Assembly: GCF_001613425.1 (NCBI RefSeq)
Contig: NZ_BDCI01000008.1
Coordinates: 62,001-126,000 of the forward strand
From: Nocardia vulneris
GTDB lineage: Bacteria > Actinomycetota > Actinomycetes > Mycobacteriales > Mycobacteriaceae
Direction of reading: 5' to 3'
Length of the DNA: 64,000 nucleotides
Shown: positions 8,123-16,948 of the stretch, in pieces
Numbering within the stretch: position 1 is the first letter of the stretch
How the letters are laid out: every line of letters begins with the position of its first letter
Translations under genes and position numbers: made by a program
The notes under the pieces: generated by a model
What the model saw: the letters and a program-made list of their open reading frames with translations, nothing else
What the model was told of the DNA's origin: nothing
Database searches by the model: none

Positions 8123-9658
8123 TCAGAGCTTGCGCGAACGCAATTCGTGCCCCTTGGACGTCTTGCACCGTCCCGATTCCAGGTCCCACTGCCAGCCGTG
8201 CAGATTGCAGGTGAGGGTATTGCCTTCCACCACACCGAATTTCGAGAGATCGGCCTTCAGGTGCGGGCACCGCCGTTGCACTTCCCAGCCGTCCAGCTCG
8301 GTGGATGCGGAATCGTCATGCGCCTCGGAGAACCAGCCGTCGGCGTAGGCGATGCGCTCGTCGGTGAGGCATTTGAAGAAGGTGTAGAGGAATTCGTTGT
8401 AGCCGCCGATCCGCCACGCCTGGAAGCGGGTGGACAGGAAGATCGTGTTCACCCAGTCCGGTTCCCGGTCCCGCAGCACGGTGCGCACCAGGTCCGGCGC
8501 GATCCGGAAACCGTAGCGGTACTTGCCTTCTCCCTCGATCGGCCCGCGCACCACCCGCTTGGGGAAGTCCAGCACCACCGTCTCGTCGCCGAGCACCAGC
8601 CCGACGGGGTAACCGATGCCGTCGCAGATCAGATCGCTCTGCGCCATGATCGGCTCGAACAGCGCCCGCAGCGGCTCCAGCAGCGGCTCGTTATTCGTTG
8701 CCCAGGAAGCCTTTTCGGCCGCCAGCACCGGCGCGAGGCGCTGCGCCATCAGCTCGATGTACTCGGCCTTGTTGTCGTAGATCAGGCCCGGCTCGAACGG
8801 ATGGGTGAGCTCGAGCTCGCGCCCGCGCACGTCGGCGACCGAGCCGGGGATCATCAGGATCCCGCCCTCGTTGCCGTGGATGCGCATCTGCTCCAGGAAC
8901 ACCATCTGGTCCGGAAAGATGTTGCCTTCGTCGCCACGGTCGTCGTTCAGGTAGCGCAGTTCGTCGTCGAGGAACACCGGCGGACCGGCGGACGGCACCA
9001 CCCAGGTCGCGCCGACCTGCTCGATGTAGCTGCGGCAGCGATCCATGCCGCGCTGACGCTTCTGCTTGCCGAAATTCGCCTTGGTGCGGTTCGGGATGTC
9101 GTAGACCATCGGGTACCAGATCGCGCCCGAGTACTGCAGCAGGTGGATATCGATGTGCCCGAACGCGTCGTGCAGCACGTCCATGTCCACGGGGCGGGCG
9201 TCGTTCATGTTGAAACAGGTGGTCTCGCCGTCGGAGACGACCAGTCCGGAATCGCCGATCGGGCCGTCGGCGGGTGCGCGCAGCGCGATGATCATGATGT
9301 CGATAGCACCGCCCGGCCCGGTGACCGTGTGCTTGACCGAATCCTCGGTCTCGAAGAACTTGGTGAAGCCCAGCTTCTCCAACTCGCGCTTCAGATCCGG
9401 CACCGGGTAGTCCGGCAGCAGTACGGTCGCGTCCTTGTTGACGTGCTCGGCCAGGTTCTTCGCGTCGAAGTGGTCGCGGTGCAGATGCGAGACGTAGAGG
9501 AAATCGCAGTTGCCCAGCTCGTCCCAGTCCAGCTGGGTGTTGTCGGGGAAGGGGAACCACGAACCGAAGTAGGCCGGATTGACCCACGGATCGCAAAGGA
9601 TCGACCCGGCCGCGGTGCGGATGTGGAATCCGGCGTGTCCGACGCTGGTGATCTGCAC
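8123..9658 (-). CDS. Metallo-beta-lactamase-fold hydrolase with C-terminal Rieske domain
   Basis: The protein has 511 residues. The N-terminal MBL fold contains HLHRDH (His58, His60, Asp62, His63), and the C-terminus has a Rieske 2Fe-2S motif CPH (464-466) with CNLH (484-487). The start is set at GTG 9658 because AGGAGGAG lies five bases upstream; 32 extra in-frame residues before it lack such a site. Domain order is MBL then Rieske, the reverse of CMP-Neu5Ac hydroxylase. A same-size Rieske protein, Rv3818, is recalled near the same cell-wall locus in M. tuberculosis. Function unknown; a redox enzyme is the reasonable inference. Confidence 0.85.
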   Translation of the reverse strand: MQITSVGHAGFHIRTAAGSILCDPWVNPAYFGSWFPFPDNTQLDWDELGNCDFLYVSHLHRDHFDAKNLAEHVNKDATVLLPDYPVPDLKRELEKLGFTKFFETEDSVKHTVTGPGGAIDIMIIALRAPADGPIGDSGLVVSDGETTCFNMNDARPVDMDVLHDAFGHIDIHLLQYSGAIWYPMVYDIPNRTKANFGKQKRQRGMDRCRSYIEQVGATWVVPSAGPPVFLDDELRYLNDDRGDEGNIFPDQMVFLEQMRIHGNEGGILMIPGSVADVRGRELELTHPFEPGLIYDNKAEYIELMAQRLAPVLAAEKASWATNNEPLLEPLRALFEPIMAQSDLICDGIGYPVGLVLGDETVVLDFPKRVVRGPIEGEGKYRYGFRIAPDLVRTVLRDREPDWVNTIFLSTRFQAWRIGGYNEFLYTFFKCLTDERIAYADGWFSEAHDDSASTELDGWEVQRRCPHLKADLSKFGVVEGNTLTCNLHGWQWDLESGRCKTSKGHELRSRKL

Positions 9659-9767
9659 GAGCTGCTCCTCCTGAAGCGTTGCCAGCCATCCAGGGTAATG
9701 GCTGCGCCGAGCGGCCCGGTCGGCGGCCGCCGTGGTCCCGCGACGCGTGACCACGGCGGTGCGCGCG

Positions 9768-10661
9768 CTACGACGAAACGTCGCCGATGCAGTAGCCCTG
9801 CGGTCCCGCCAGCACCGTGAAGGTACGTGTCTGGGTCACACCGGACGAATTCGTCACGGGTACGTCGACGGCGAGGTAGTCCCCGCGTAGCGCCTTGGAG
9901 CTGATCTCCTGATCCGCGAACTTGGTCGCCCCGGTCAGTTTGCCCGGGTTGTTCGCCAGCGGTGCGGCGACCGGCTTACCGGTGCCGCTGGGATCCCAGG
10001 CGGCGGGCGTGGCCTTGCACACCAGCGGATAGGTGCCTTCCTGGTCGGCCGGATCCAGCGGCTTGCCGACGAATCGGGCCAGGTAGCGCCGCACGGTGTG
10101 CCTGGCGTCGGCGTCGTTGTACTCGATCTCCTGCCCGCCGGTGGCCACCCGCGGGCAGGCGTACTCGGTGTCCAGTGCGGCGCGTTCGACGGTGACCGTG
10201 GTGCTCCGGTTCTGCCAGGTGATGCCGTCCGGGGTCGCGGTGCCCGGCTGCGCGAGCGCGGCGAGAACGGCCTGCTCGTTGCCGTACATGTCGGCGACAT
10301 TGCGCGGCGCGATCGTCCAGCATTTGGCTTTCAGCTGCTCGACGGTGCTGGTCGGCAGGTCGTCGGCCCAGCGCTGCACGGCTTGCGGCAGTTCGCGCAC
10401 CGTGCCCGAGGTGGGGGCGACCACCGCCGGGGTGGTCGTCGCCGGCGCAGTGGTCGGCACCGCGGCCGCCGGGGTGCCGGCCGCGGCGACCGCGCTCGGC
10501 GCGTCATCCTGCGGGATGCCGACCGTGGAGTCACAGCCCGCGAGGGCGAAGGCGCTGGTCACGGCTAATCCGCCGAGCACGGCACGGCGGGCTGCCCGCC
10601 GCACTACCTGCTGCGCTGATTCCTGTTCGCGTCCACACAGTTTCGGTAGGGCGCTGTCCAC
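9768..10661 (-). CDS. Secreted lipoprotein of unknown function
   Basis: Positively charged RRAARRAVLGG, a hydrophobic run and the lipobox FALAGC show a lipoprotein signal, with the modified Cys followed by an Ala/Thr/Pro-rich linker of about 50 residues. The globular part has four Cys (KCWTIAP, YACPRV, LVCKAT, GYCIGD) that could form two disulfides. The GTG at 10661 has GAAGAGGA eight bases upstream; GTG 10604 gives a more usual signal length but lacks a well-spaced ribosome site. It is divergent from the acyltransferase pair. I recognise no catalytic motif. Confidence 0.75.
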   Translation of the reverse strand: MDSALPKLCGREQESAQQVVRRAARRAVLGGLAVTSAFALAGCDSTVGIPQDDAPSAVAAAGTPAAAVPTTAPATTTPAVVAPTSGTVRELPQAVQRWADDLPTSTVEQLKAKCWTIAPRNVADMYGNEQAVLAALAQPGTATPDGITWQNRSTTVTVERAALDTEYACPRVATGGQEIEYNDADARHTVRRYLARFVGKPLDPADQEGTYPLVCKATPAAWDPSGTGKPVAAPLANNPGKLTGATKFADQEISSKALRGDYLAVDVPVTNSSGVTQTRTFTVLAGPQGYCIGDVSS

Positions 10662-10784
10662 TTCGACGATCCTCTTCTCTGCCTCCGGCGGCGGGCCGTT
10701 CGGGGTCTGTGCCACACCGGGTGCGGCCCACATCGTGATGGCGCACTGCCGGATGGGACAGTCTGCGACTACGCTAGCGGAATT

Positions 10785-11531
10785 GTGGAACCCGTCTACC
10801 GCACGATCATCGGCCTGGCCCGAACCGTCTTCTTCGTCGAGGGGCTGAAGTTCACCGTCAAGGGCGATGAACATATCCCCGCGCAGGGTGGTGCCGTGCT
10901 CGCGGTCAACCACACCGGCTATATGGACTTCACCTACGCGGGGCTGCCGGTGCGCACGCCCAAGCGCTACATCCGGTTCATGGCCAAGAAAGAGGTCTTC
11001 GACGACAAGATCTCCGGCCCGATCATGCGCGCGCTCAAGCACATTCCGGTGGACCGGGGCGCGGGCGCCGACTCCTACAAGGCCGCGGTCGAGTACCTGC
11101 AACGTGGTGAACTCGTCGGGGTCTATCCGGAGGCGACGATCAGCCGCAGCTTCGAGATCAAGGAGTTCAAGTCCGGTGCCGCGCGCATGGCGCTGGAGGC
11201 GGACGTGCCGATCATCCCGATCGTCATCTGGGGCGCGCAGCGGGTGTGGACCAAGGGCTTCCCGAAGCGTCTGGGTCGCACCAACACCCCGATCTCCATC
11301 GCGGTCGGCGCACCCATCGCGCCGTTCGAGCCCGCCGCGGAACTGACCGCGAAACTGCGTGCGACCATGCAGGAAATGCTGCTCGACCTGCAAAAGGACT
11401 ACGTGCACGAGCCGGGCGCGTACTGGGTCCCGGCCCGGCTCGGCGGTAGCGCTCCTACCCTGGAAGAGGCCGACGCGCTCGACGCCGCCGAGGCCGCGGA
11501 AAAGGCCGCACGCAAGAAGTCGGCCTCGTAG
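10785..11531 (+). CDS. PlsC-family lysophospholipid acyltransferase (first of pair)
   Basis: This 248-residue protein has the acyltransferase block I NHTGYMDF (H-x4-D) at about residue 42, block II near RFMAKKEVFD, IPVDRGAG as block III, and YPEATIS in place of the usual EGTR-type block. It should acylate a lysophospholipid or similar acceptor at the inner membrane. It and the next gene are clearly tandem duplicates. From memory, acyltransferase genes sit at the same place (Rv3814c-Rv3816c) in M. tuberculosis. Confidence 0.88.
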   Translation: MEPVYRTIIGLARTVFFVEGLKFTVKGDEHIPAQGGAVLAVNHTGYMDFTYAGLPVRTPKRYIRFMAKKEVFDDKISGPIMRALKHIPVDRGAGADSYKAAVEYLQRGELVGVYPEATISRSFEIKEFKSGAARMALEADVPIIPIVIWGAQRVWTKGFPKRLGRTNTPISIAVGAPIAPFEPAAELTAKLRATMQEMLLDLQKDYVHEPGAYWVPARLGGSAPTLEEADALDAAEAAEKAARKKSAS

Positions 11532-11547
11532 CAGCGGAGAGTTTCGG

Positions 11548-12291
11548 ATGGCGCGGGAACCGGTTTACGACCTACTCACCGGCCTGGTCCGCACCATATT
11601 CCTGGTGCAGGGCCTGCGGATCGATATCGCCGGCCAGGAGCACATCCCGCAGGCCGGCGGGGCCGTGCTGGCCGTGAACCACACCGCGTACCTGGACTTC
11701 ATGGAGGTGGGGCTGGTCGGCCGCAAGTCCGGCCGCAACGTCCGATACATGATGAAGGCCGAGCTGGAACACGGCATCGTCGGCTTTCTGATGAAGCACT
11801 GCAAGGCCATCGGGGTGGACCGCACCGCGGGCGCCGAATCCTATGGCCGCGCGGTGCAGGCGCTGCGCGACGGCGAACTGGTCGTGGTCTATCCCGAGGC
11901 CACCATCAGCCGCAGCTTCGAGTTGAAGGAATTCAAGTCCGGGGCCGCGCGCATGGCGATCGAGGCGGACGTGCCGATCGTCCCGGTGGTGATCTGGGGC
12001 GCCCACCGGGTGTGGACCAAGGACATCCCGAAAAAGCTGGGCCGCCACAACTTTCCGATCAACATCCGGGTCGGCTCGCCCATCCCCGCCGCAGAACCCG
12101 CCGAAACCCTCACCGCCACCCTGCGCACCGCGATGTCCACCCTGCTCACCCAGGCCCAGCACGACTATCCGATGGAGCCCGGCGCCCGCTGGGTCCCCGC
12201 CCGCCTCGGCGGCACCGCCCCCACCCTCGACCAGGCCGCCATCCTCGAACAGGAAGAACTCGCCCGCCGCCGCGCCGCCCGCGACCACTGA
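11548..12291 (+). CDS. PlsC-family lysophospholipid acyltransferase (second of pair)
   Basis: The protein has 247 residues and is collinear with its upstream neighbour: NHTAYLDF (H-x4-D), IGVDRTAG, VVYPEATIS and a shared ISRSF(E)(I/L)KEFKSGAARMA core. It starts 16 bases after the neighbour's stop with GCGGAGAG as ribosome site, so the pair is one transcript. Different residues around block II (YMMKAELEHG versus FMAKKEVFDD) suggest different acceptors. The C-terminal tail is Ala/Arg rich. Confidence 0.88.
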   Translation: MAREPVYDLLTGLVRTIFLVQGLRIDIAGQEHIPQAGGAVLAVNHTAYLDFMEVGLVGRKSGRNVRYMMKAELEHGIVGFLMKHCKAIGVDRTAGAESYGRAVQALRDGELVVVYPEATISRSFELKEFKSGAARMAIEADVPIVPVVIWGAHRVWTKDIPKKLGRHNFPINIRVGSPIPAAEPAETLTATLRTAMSTLLTQAQHDYPMEPGARWVPARLGGTAPTLDQAAILEQEELARRRAARDH

Positions 12292-12552
12292 TCCATCGCG
12301 TGTTCCCGTCCGGACGCGTTCGCAGTTCCGAATGCGTAGTGCAAAGGTTCAGGTAGGCGGAGACCGAGAGGCAGAGCTCGGACCCCGGCGTGGCGGCTGC
12401 GCGCGTGACCATCACCTAGTGCGACCCGGTCCTGTGAGTTGGCTGGCAGGTGGACGGGAGGTTGCCGAGAGTTCGACCCTGATCGTTGTAGAGAGCCGTT
12501 GCGCGACAGTACTTTTCGGGTACGGACATCGCTCTACGGAAGGGTCGACCTC

Positions 12553-12654
12553 ATGATTCTGCTCTCGCTGCTGGCCGCGACGGGAAGTGCCGCCGCGGCA
12601 TGGGCCACCGGAAGTGCCGCGATGGTGCTGGGAAACAGCGGCATTCTGCAGTAG
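12553..12654 (+). CDS. Small hydrophobic protein, 33 residues
   Basis: An ATG with GGAAGGG eight bases upstream opens a 33-codon frame rich in Leu, Ala and Gly, predicting one membrane segment. It contains a direct internal repeat ATGSAA (twice, nine residues apart). The stop codon is followed after one base by an 18-bp perfect hairpin. Ribosome site, size and terminator together suggest a real expressed small protein; I recognise no family. It could instead be a chance ORF upstream of the copA terminator. Confidence 0.5.
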   Translation: MILLSLLAATGSAAAAWATGSAAMVLGNSGILQ

Positions 12655-12655
12655 A

Positions 12656-12698
12656 CCCCGGATGGGACGGCACGTTCTGGGTGCCGTCCCATCCGGGG
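12656..12698. terminator. Strong bidirectional hairpin terminator
   Basis: Perfect 18-bp stem: CCCCGGATGGGACGGCAC (12656-12673) pairs with 12681-12698 around a 7-base loop. It lies between the 33-codon ORF (plus strand) and the stop of the copper ATPase (minus strand, 12701), so it serves both. Confidence 0.9.
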
Positions 12699-12700
12699 TA

Positions 12701-14944
12701 TCACGCTGCGGTGGAACGGAATCCGCGCAGCCGCAGGCTGTTGCTGACGACGAACACCGACGAGAACGCCATCGCCGCACCGGCCAGCATCGGGTTCAGC
12801 AGCCCGGCCATGGCCAACGGGATCGCGGCGACGTTGTAGGCGAAGGCCCAGAACAGGTTGCCCTTGATGGTGCCGAGGGTCCTGCGGGACAACCGGATCG
12901 CGTCGGCGGCGGCGCGCAGGTCGCCGCGGACGAGGGTCAGGTCGCTCGCCTCGATCGCGACGTCGGTGCCGGTGCCCATGGCCAGGCCCAGATCGGCCTG
13001 CGCCAGGGCCGCGGCGTCGTTCACGCCGTCACCGACCATCGCGACCACCTTGCCTGCGGCCTGCAATCGCTTGACGGTGTCGACCTTGTCCTGCGGCAGC
13101 ACCTCCGCGATCACTTCGTCGATCCCGACCTGGGCGGCGATCGCCGCCGCGGCCGCCTTGTTGTCGCCGGTCAGCATGATCGGGGCCAGACCGAGCGCAC
13201 GCAGCTGCGAAATCGCTTCGGCCGAAGTCGGTTTCACGGCGTCGGCGACGACCAGCACGCCGCGCGCGCGTCCGTCCCAGCCCACCGCGACCGCGGTCTT
13301 ACCGTCCGTCTCGGCAGCCTGCATGGCCTGTTCCAGATCGGCGCCCAACTGCTGGGACCAGTCCGCGAGCAGCCGGGCCCGGCCGACGATCACCGCGTGT
13401 CCGTCGACCACGCCCTGCACACCGAGCCCTTCGATGTTCTCGAAGCCTTCGACCGCGGCCAGATCGCCACGTTCCCTGGCGCCCTTGGCGATCGCCTGCG
13501 CGATCGGGTGCTCGGACGAATCCTCCAGCGCCCCGGCGAGCGCGAGCACCTCGTCGGCGTCTTCGCCGTCGGCCGCGACCACGTCGAGCAGGGTCATCCG
13601 GCCGGTGGTGACGGTTCCGGTCTTGTCCAGCACGATGGTGTCCACGCGCTTGGTCGACTCCAGCACCTCGGGGCCCTTGATCAGGATGCCGAGCTGCGCG
13701 CCGCGACCGGTGCCCACCAGCAACGCGGTCGGCGTGGCCAGGCCGAGCGCGCACGGGCAGGCGATGATCAGCACCGCGACCGCCGCGGTGAAGGCCGCCG
13801 CGACGGAACCGCCGGTGCCGAGCCAGAATCCGAGCGTCGCGACCGCGAGCGCCAGCACGATCGGCACGAAGATCCCGGAGATCCGGTCGGCCAGTCGCTG
13901 CGCCTGCGCCTTGCCGGTCTGCGCGTCCTCGACCAGTCTCGCCATCTGCGCCAGCTGGGTGTCCGAGCCGATCCGGGTGGCGCGCACCACGATTCGCCCG
14001 CCGACGTTCACCGTCGCACCGACCACGGTGTCCTCTGGGCCCACCTCGACCGGCACCGATTCGCCGGTCAGCATCGAGGCGTCGACCGCCGAGGACCCCT
14101 CCAGCACCACGCCGTCGGTGGCGATCTTCTCGCCGGGCCGGACTACGAACCGATCGCCGACGACCAACTGCTCCACCGGAATTCGCTGCTCCGCACCGTC
14201 GCGAAGCACCGAGACCTCTTTGGCGCCGAGCTCGAGCAGCGCGCGCAGCGCGGCGCCGGCCTGTCGCTTGGACCGGGCCTCGAAGTAGCGGCCGGCCAGG
14301 ATAAAGGTGGTGACGCCCGCCGCGGCTTCTAGGTAGATGCTGCCCGAACCGTCCATCCGGGAGATGGTGAACTCGAACGGGTGCGTCATGCCCGCCGTCC
14401 CGGCGGTGCCCCAGAACAGCGCGTACAGCGACCAGCCGAAGGCGGCGAGGGTGCCCATCGACACCAGCGTGTCCATGGTCGCCGTGCCGTGGCGCAGGTT
14501 GGCCCATGCCGCCCGATGGAACGGCAGCGCGCCCCACACCACGACCGGCGCGGCCAGCGTGAGCGAGAGCCACTGCCAGTTGGTGAACTGCAAGGCGGGG
14601 ATCATCGCCATCGCGATCACCGGCACGGTGAGCACCAGCGAGACCAGCAGCCTGGTTCGCAACGAGGCGGTCGGATCAGGTTCCGCGGCAGCGGTTTCCG
14701 TAGGGGCGGGGGTGGGCAGGGTCGCGCTGTACCCCGCCTGCTCGACCGTGGCGATCAGCTCGGCGGGCGAGACATCGCCGGTGACGTCGACCCGCGCCTT
14801 CTCGGTCGCGTAGTTCACCGCCGCCGTGACACCGTCGAGTTTGTTCAGCTTCTTCTCGATGCGGTTGGCGCAGGATGCGCAGGTCATGCCGCCGATCACC
14901 AGTTCGACCTGCCCGGTGCCGGGTGGTTGCGTCGCGGTGGTCAT
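12701..14944 (-). CDS. copA: Copper-exporting P1B-type ATPase
   Basis: The protein has 747 residues from the ATG at 14944, which has GGAG seven bases upstream; two earlier in-frame ATGs are possible. Order: an N-terminal heavy-metal-associated domain with GMTCASC (residues 19-25), membrane helices, the actuator TGES motif, CPC in helix 6 (396-398) that defines Cu(I) transport, the phosphorylation site DKTGT (440-444), and GDGVNDA near the C-terminus. It exports Cu(I) across the plasma membrane. The upstream gene encodes a His-rich extracytoplasmic protein behind a CsoR-type promoter. Confidence 0.95.
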   Translation of the reverse strand: MTTATQPPGTGQVELVIGGMTCASCANRIEKKLNKLDGVTAAVNYATEKARVDVTGDVSPAELIATVEQAGYSATLPTPAPTETAAAEPDPTASLRTRLLVSLVLTVPVIAMAMIPALQFTNWQWLSLTLAAPVVVWGALPFHRAAWANLRHGTATMDTLVSMGTLAAFGWSLYALFWGTAGTAGMTHPFEFTISRMDGSGSIYLEAAAGVTTFILAGRYFEARSKRQAGAALRALLELGAKEVSVLRDGAEQRIPVEQLVVGDRFVVRPGEKIATDGVVLEGSSAVDASMLTGESVPVEVGPEDTVVGATVNVGGRIVVRATRIGSDTQLAQMARLVEDAQTGKAQAQRLADRISGIFVPIVLALAVATLGFWLGTGGSVAAAFTAAVAVLIIACPCALGLATPTALLVGTGRGAQLGILIKGPEVLESTKRVDTIVLDKTGTVTTGRMTLLDVVAADGEDADEVLALAGALEDSSEHPIAQAIAKGARERGDLAAVEGFENIEGLGVQGVVDGHAVIVGRARLLADWSQQLGADLEQAMQAAETDGKTAVAVGWDGRARGVLVVADAVKPTSAEAISQLRALGLAPIMLTGDNKAAAAAIAAQVGIDEVIAEVLPQDKVDTVKRLQAAGKVVAMVGDGVNDAAALAQADLGLAMGTGTDVAIEASDLTLVRGDLRAAADAIRLSRRTLGTIKGNLFWAFAYNVAAIPLAMAGLLNPMLAGAAMAFSSVFVVSNSLRLRGFRSTAA

Positions 14945-14985
14945 TGTGTGCTCCATTCTCTGCGGCACAGTGGTGGATCGGCAGG

Positions 14986-15903
14986 TCAGTGGCCGTGGCC
15001 GGCGGTGGCGTGGGTGCCGTGGCCGTCCGGCGCGGGGTCGGCGGCGACGCCCGGCGCGACGGTCAACGTGAATTCCGCGGTACGGACCACGCCGTCGTGC
15101 TGGAAGTCCAGGAACAGCCGGTAATCGCCCGCGGTCGGTGCGGTCACGTAGAACGTGATACCCGGTCCGGCCGGGGTGACGCCGTCGCCGGGTGCGCCGT
15201 CCGGATGTACGTGCAGGTAGCCGAGGTCGGTGCTGCGCAGTGCGACCAGGTGGCCGTAGGCGCCGAGGTAGGGCTGCAGGTCGGTGACGGGCGTACCGTC
15301 TTTGCGTACCGTCAGCGTCACCTTCGAGGCCTGGCCGGGCGCGACCGTGCCGTCGAGCGTGACGGCGTAACCATCGACCGTGCTGGTGGGCGCGGGTGCG
15401 GGCAGCGGCTGCGGGTCGTAGGCGCCGGCGACGCGCAGGTCGGTGCCGAGGGTCAGGTTCGCGCCGCCTGCCGGGGTGAAATCGGCGAAGACCCGATAGT
15501 CGCCCGCGCGAGTCAGATTCACCGGGACGCTCCAGGTGCCGTCCGCGCCGAGCACCGGGTGCACATGCTGGAAACCGGCCAGGTCGCGGCGGACCACGAT
15601 CAGGTGCAGGTCTTTGTCGTGTGCGCGGGTGTAGCGGGTGAGCGGCGTGCCGTCCTGGTCCAGGATGCGGAACCGCAGCGGAACCGATTGCGCCGCAGTG
15701 GTGATCGGGGTATCGAGCCGCAGCGTGTATCCGCTTTCGGTGCTCATCATTCCTCCAGGTGCTTGGTCGGCGGGCGCGGGCCCGGCCTCGTGTGTCGAAT
15801 CAGTGGCTCCGTCGGGGCCGAGTGCCGCGCCGGTCGCGAGTGCGATCCCGAAGACGGCGGCCAGGCCCAGGGCGAAACCGGCGAACTTGGTGGACGTGTT
15901 CAT
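14986..15903 (-). CDS. Secreted/anchored His-rich copper-associated protein (YtkA-like)
   Basis: This 305-residue protein has an N-terminal hydrophobic segment (about residues 8-27) acting as signal or anchor. Two related beta-rich modules follow, each with a VH(P) motif (FQHVHPVLG and [10 protein letters not shown]). The tail is His-rich ([11 protein letters not shown]), and GGMM lies near the N-terminus. These fit an extracytoplasmic copper-binding or copper-sensing role. It is the first gene after the CsoR-type promoter and lies 41 bases before copA. No catalytic motif is seen; the copper role is inferred from context and His content. Confidence 0.8.
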   Translation of the reverse strand: MNTSTKFAGFALGLAAVFGIALATGAALGPDGATDSTHEAGPAPADQAPGGMMSTESGYTLRLDTPITTAAQSVPLRFRILDQDGTPLTRYTRAHDKDLHLIVVRRDLAGFQHVHPVLGADGTWSVPVNLTRAGDYRVFADFTPAGGANLTLGTDLRVAGAYDPQPLPAPAPTSTVDGYAVTLDGTVAPGQASKVTLTVRKDGTPVTDLQPYLGAYGHLVALRSTDLGYLHVHPDGAPGDGVTPAGPGITFYVTAPTAGDYRLFLDFQHDGVVRTAEFTLTVAPGVAADPAPDGHGTHATAGHGH

Positions 15904-16017
15904 CGGATGCTCCGTTTCCGGGTCAGGCAGTGCGGCAGTGGGGACGGCAGCTCGGTCCGGGAATCGTCACGGTGCTCATCGGTCTCCTCCTGCGCTGTCG
16001 GCTCGCTCTCGGTGATT

Positions 16018-16045
16018 ACCATACCCCCCTAGGGTACTAAGTCAA
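16018..16045 (-). promoter_or_regulatory. Copper-operon promoter with CsoR-type operator in the spacer
   Basis: On the minus strand, -35 TTGACT and -10 TATGGT are separated by exactly 16 bases. The spacer holds the GC-rich inverted repeat TACCC-N5-GGGTA (plus strand 16022-16036), which matches actinobacterial CsoR boxes. Repressor in the spacer would block polymerase until Cu(I) binds it. No csoR gene is present in the window. Confidence 0.8.
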
Positions 16046-16091
16046 GCCGGTGGCGGCGAATCCCCGAATGCGCCACGTCACACAACGAGAA

Positions 16092-16188
16092 AGACCGCCG
16101 CGCAGCGCTGCGCGGCGGTCTGGTCCGTCGAGGGGGAACTGGTGGCGGGGCCTACTCGGCCGACGCCGCCACCAATTCCCCCTCGACG
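16092..16188 (-). terminator. Two adjacent hairpins ending the hydroxylase unit
   Basis: Hairpin 1 is a perfect 30-base palindrome (16092-16121, arms AGACCGCCGCGCAGC). Hairpin 2 has 23-bp arms (16126-16148 and 16166-16188) with a single mismatch and a 17-base loop, and ends one base before the hydroxylase stop codon. Transcripts from the right meet hairpin 2 first, then hairpin 1. Confidence 0.85.
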
Positions 16189-16189
16189 A

Positions 16190-16924
16190 CTACGAGGCGT
16201 GAAGGTGGCGGGCGGTGGGGGAGGTTTCGGTGGTCGCGGGGTCGGGGTGGGTGCCGAAGAGGCGATCCGCGGTGCCGGAGGTGGTGACGGTGAACCAGTA
16301 GTGCTCGTTCTTGTAGTGGTGGTGCCGATGATTGCGCCAAACCGCTCGGTAGAGCGCGCCTTTCGGCTTGTAGTCGGTGTGGATCAGGTAGTGGGTCCAC
16401 TCGTAGCCGAGGCCGAGCACCGTGATCGTCAGCAGGAAGGTCAGGCCGAGCCCGAGGCGCGGAAACGCGAACAGCGCCAACGCGATCAGAACGACCACCA
16501 GCACCGAGAGGGTCTTGGTCGGGATGAAGATCAACGGAATATCGCGCGGATCCACATGGTGCTCGCGGTGTTTACGCGCCAGCTCGCTGTCGATCGCGAT
16601 CGGGCCGAGCTGCCGTGGCCGCCAATGCAAGACGGTGACGTGCACGATCCATTCGAAAGCCGGGAACACCGCCAGCATCACCGCGGGCACCATGGCGTCG
16701 GTCACCTGCCAGTCGCCGACCAGGATGCGGCCGATCAGCGCCGCGACCAGCGTGCCGCCGATGAGCCACGGCGACGGATGGCGCAGGAACTCCCGCGCCG
16801 CCGCTCCGAGTGTCAGTCCCCGGCGCAGCGACCGCTCGTCCTTGCGTACTCGCTCGCGCGCGCTCGCCTCGACCGGATCGCGTCCGGCGGCTGAATCCTG
16901 TTTCCCAGCTGCGGGTTTCGTCAT
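16190..16924 (-). CDS. Fatty acid hydroxylase / sterol desaturase superfamily membrane protein
   Basis: This 244-residue protein has the His clusters of the di-iron membrane hydroxylase family: HREHHVD (about residue 120), EWTHYLIHTDY, and NHRHHHYKNEHYWF near the C-terminus, with hydrophobic segments at about 50-90 and 135-180. It should hydroxylate or desaturate a lipid in the membrane using O2. The GntR regulator ends 24 bases upstream on the same strand, so the two form a regulator-enzyme unit. Substrate unknown. Confidence 0.88.
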   Translation of the reverse strand: MTKPAAGKQDSAAGRDPVEASARERVRKDERSLRRGLTLGAAAREFLRHPSPWLIGGTLVAALIGRILVGDWQVTDAMVPAVMLAVFPAFEWIVHVTVLHWRPRQLGPIAIDSELARKHREHHVDPRDIPLIFIPTKTLSVLVVVLIALALFAFPRLGLGLTFLLTITVLGLGYEWTHYLIHTDYKPKGALYRAVWRNHRHHHYKNEHYWFTVTTSGTADRLFGTHPDPATTETSPTARHLHAS

Positions 16925-16948
16925 GGTACTTCCTCGAATGAAGCGTGA

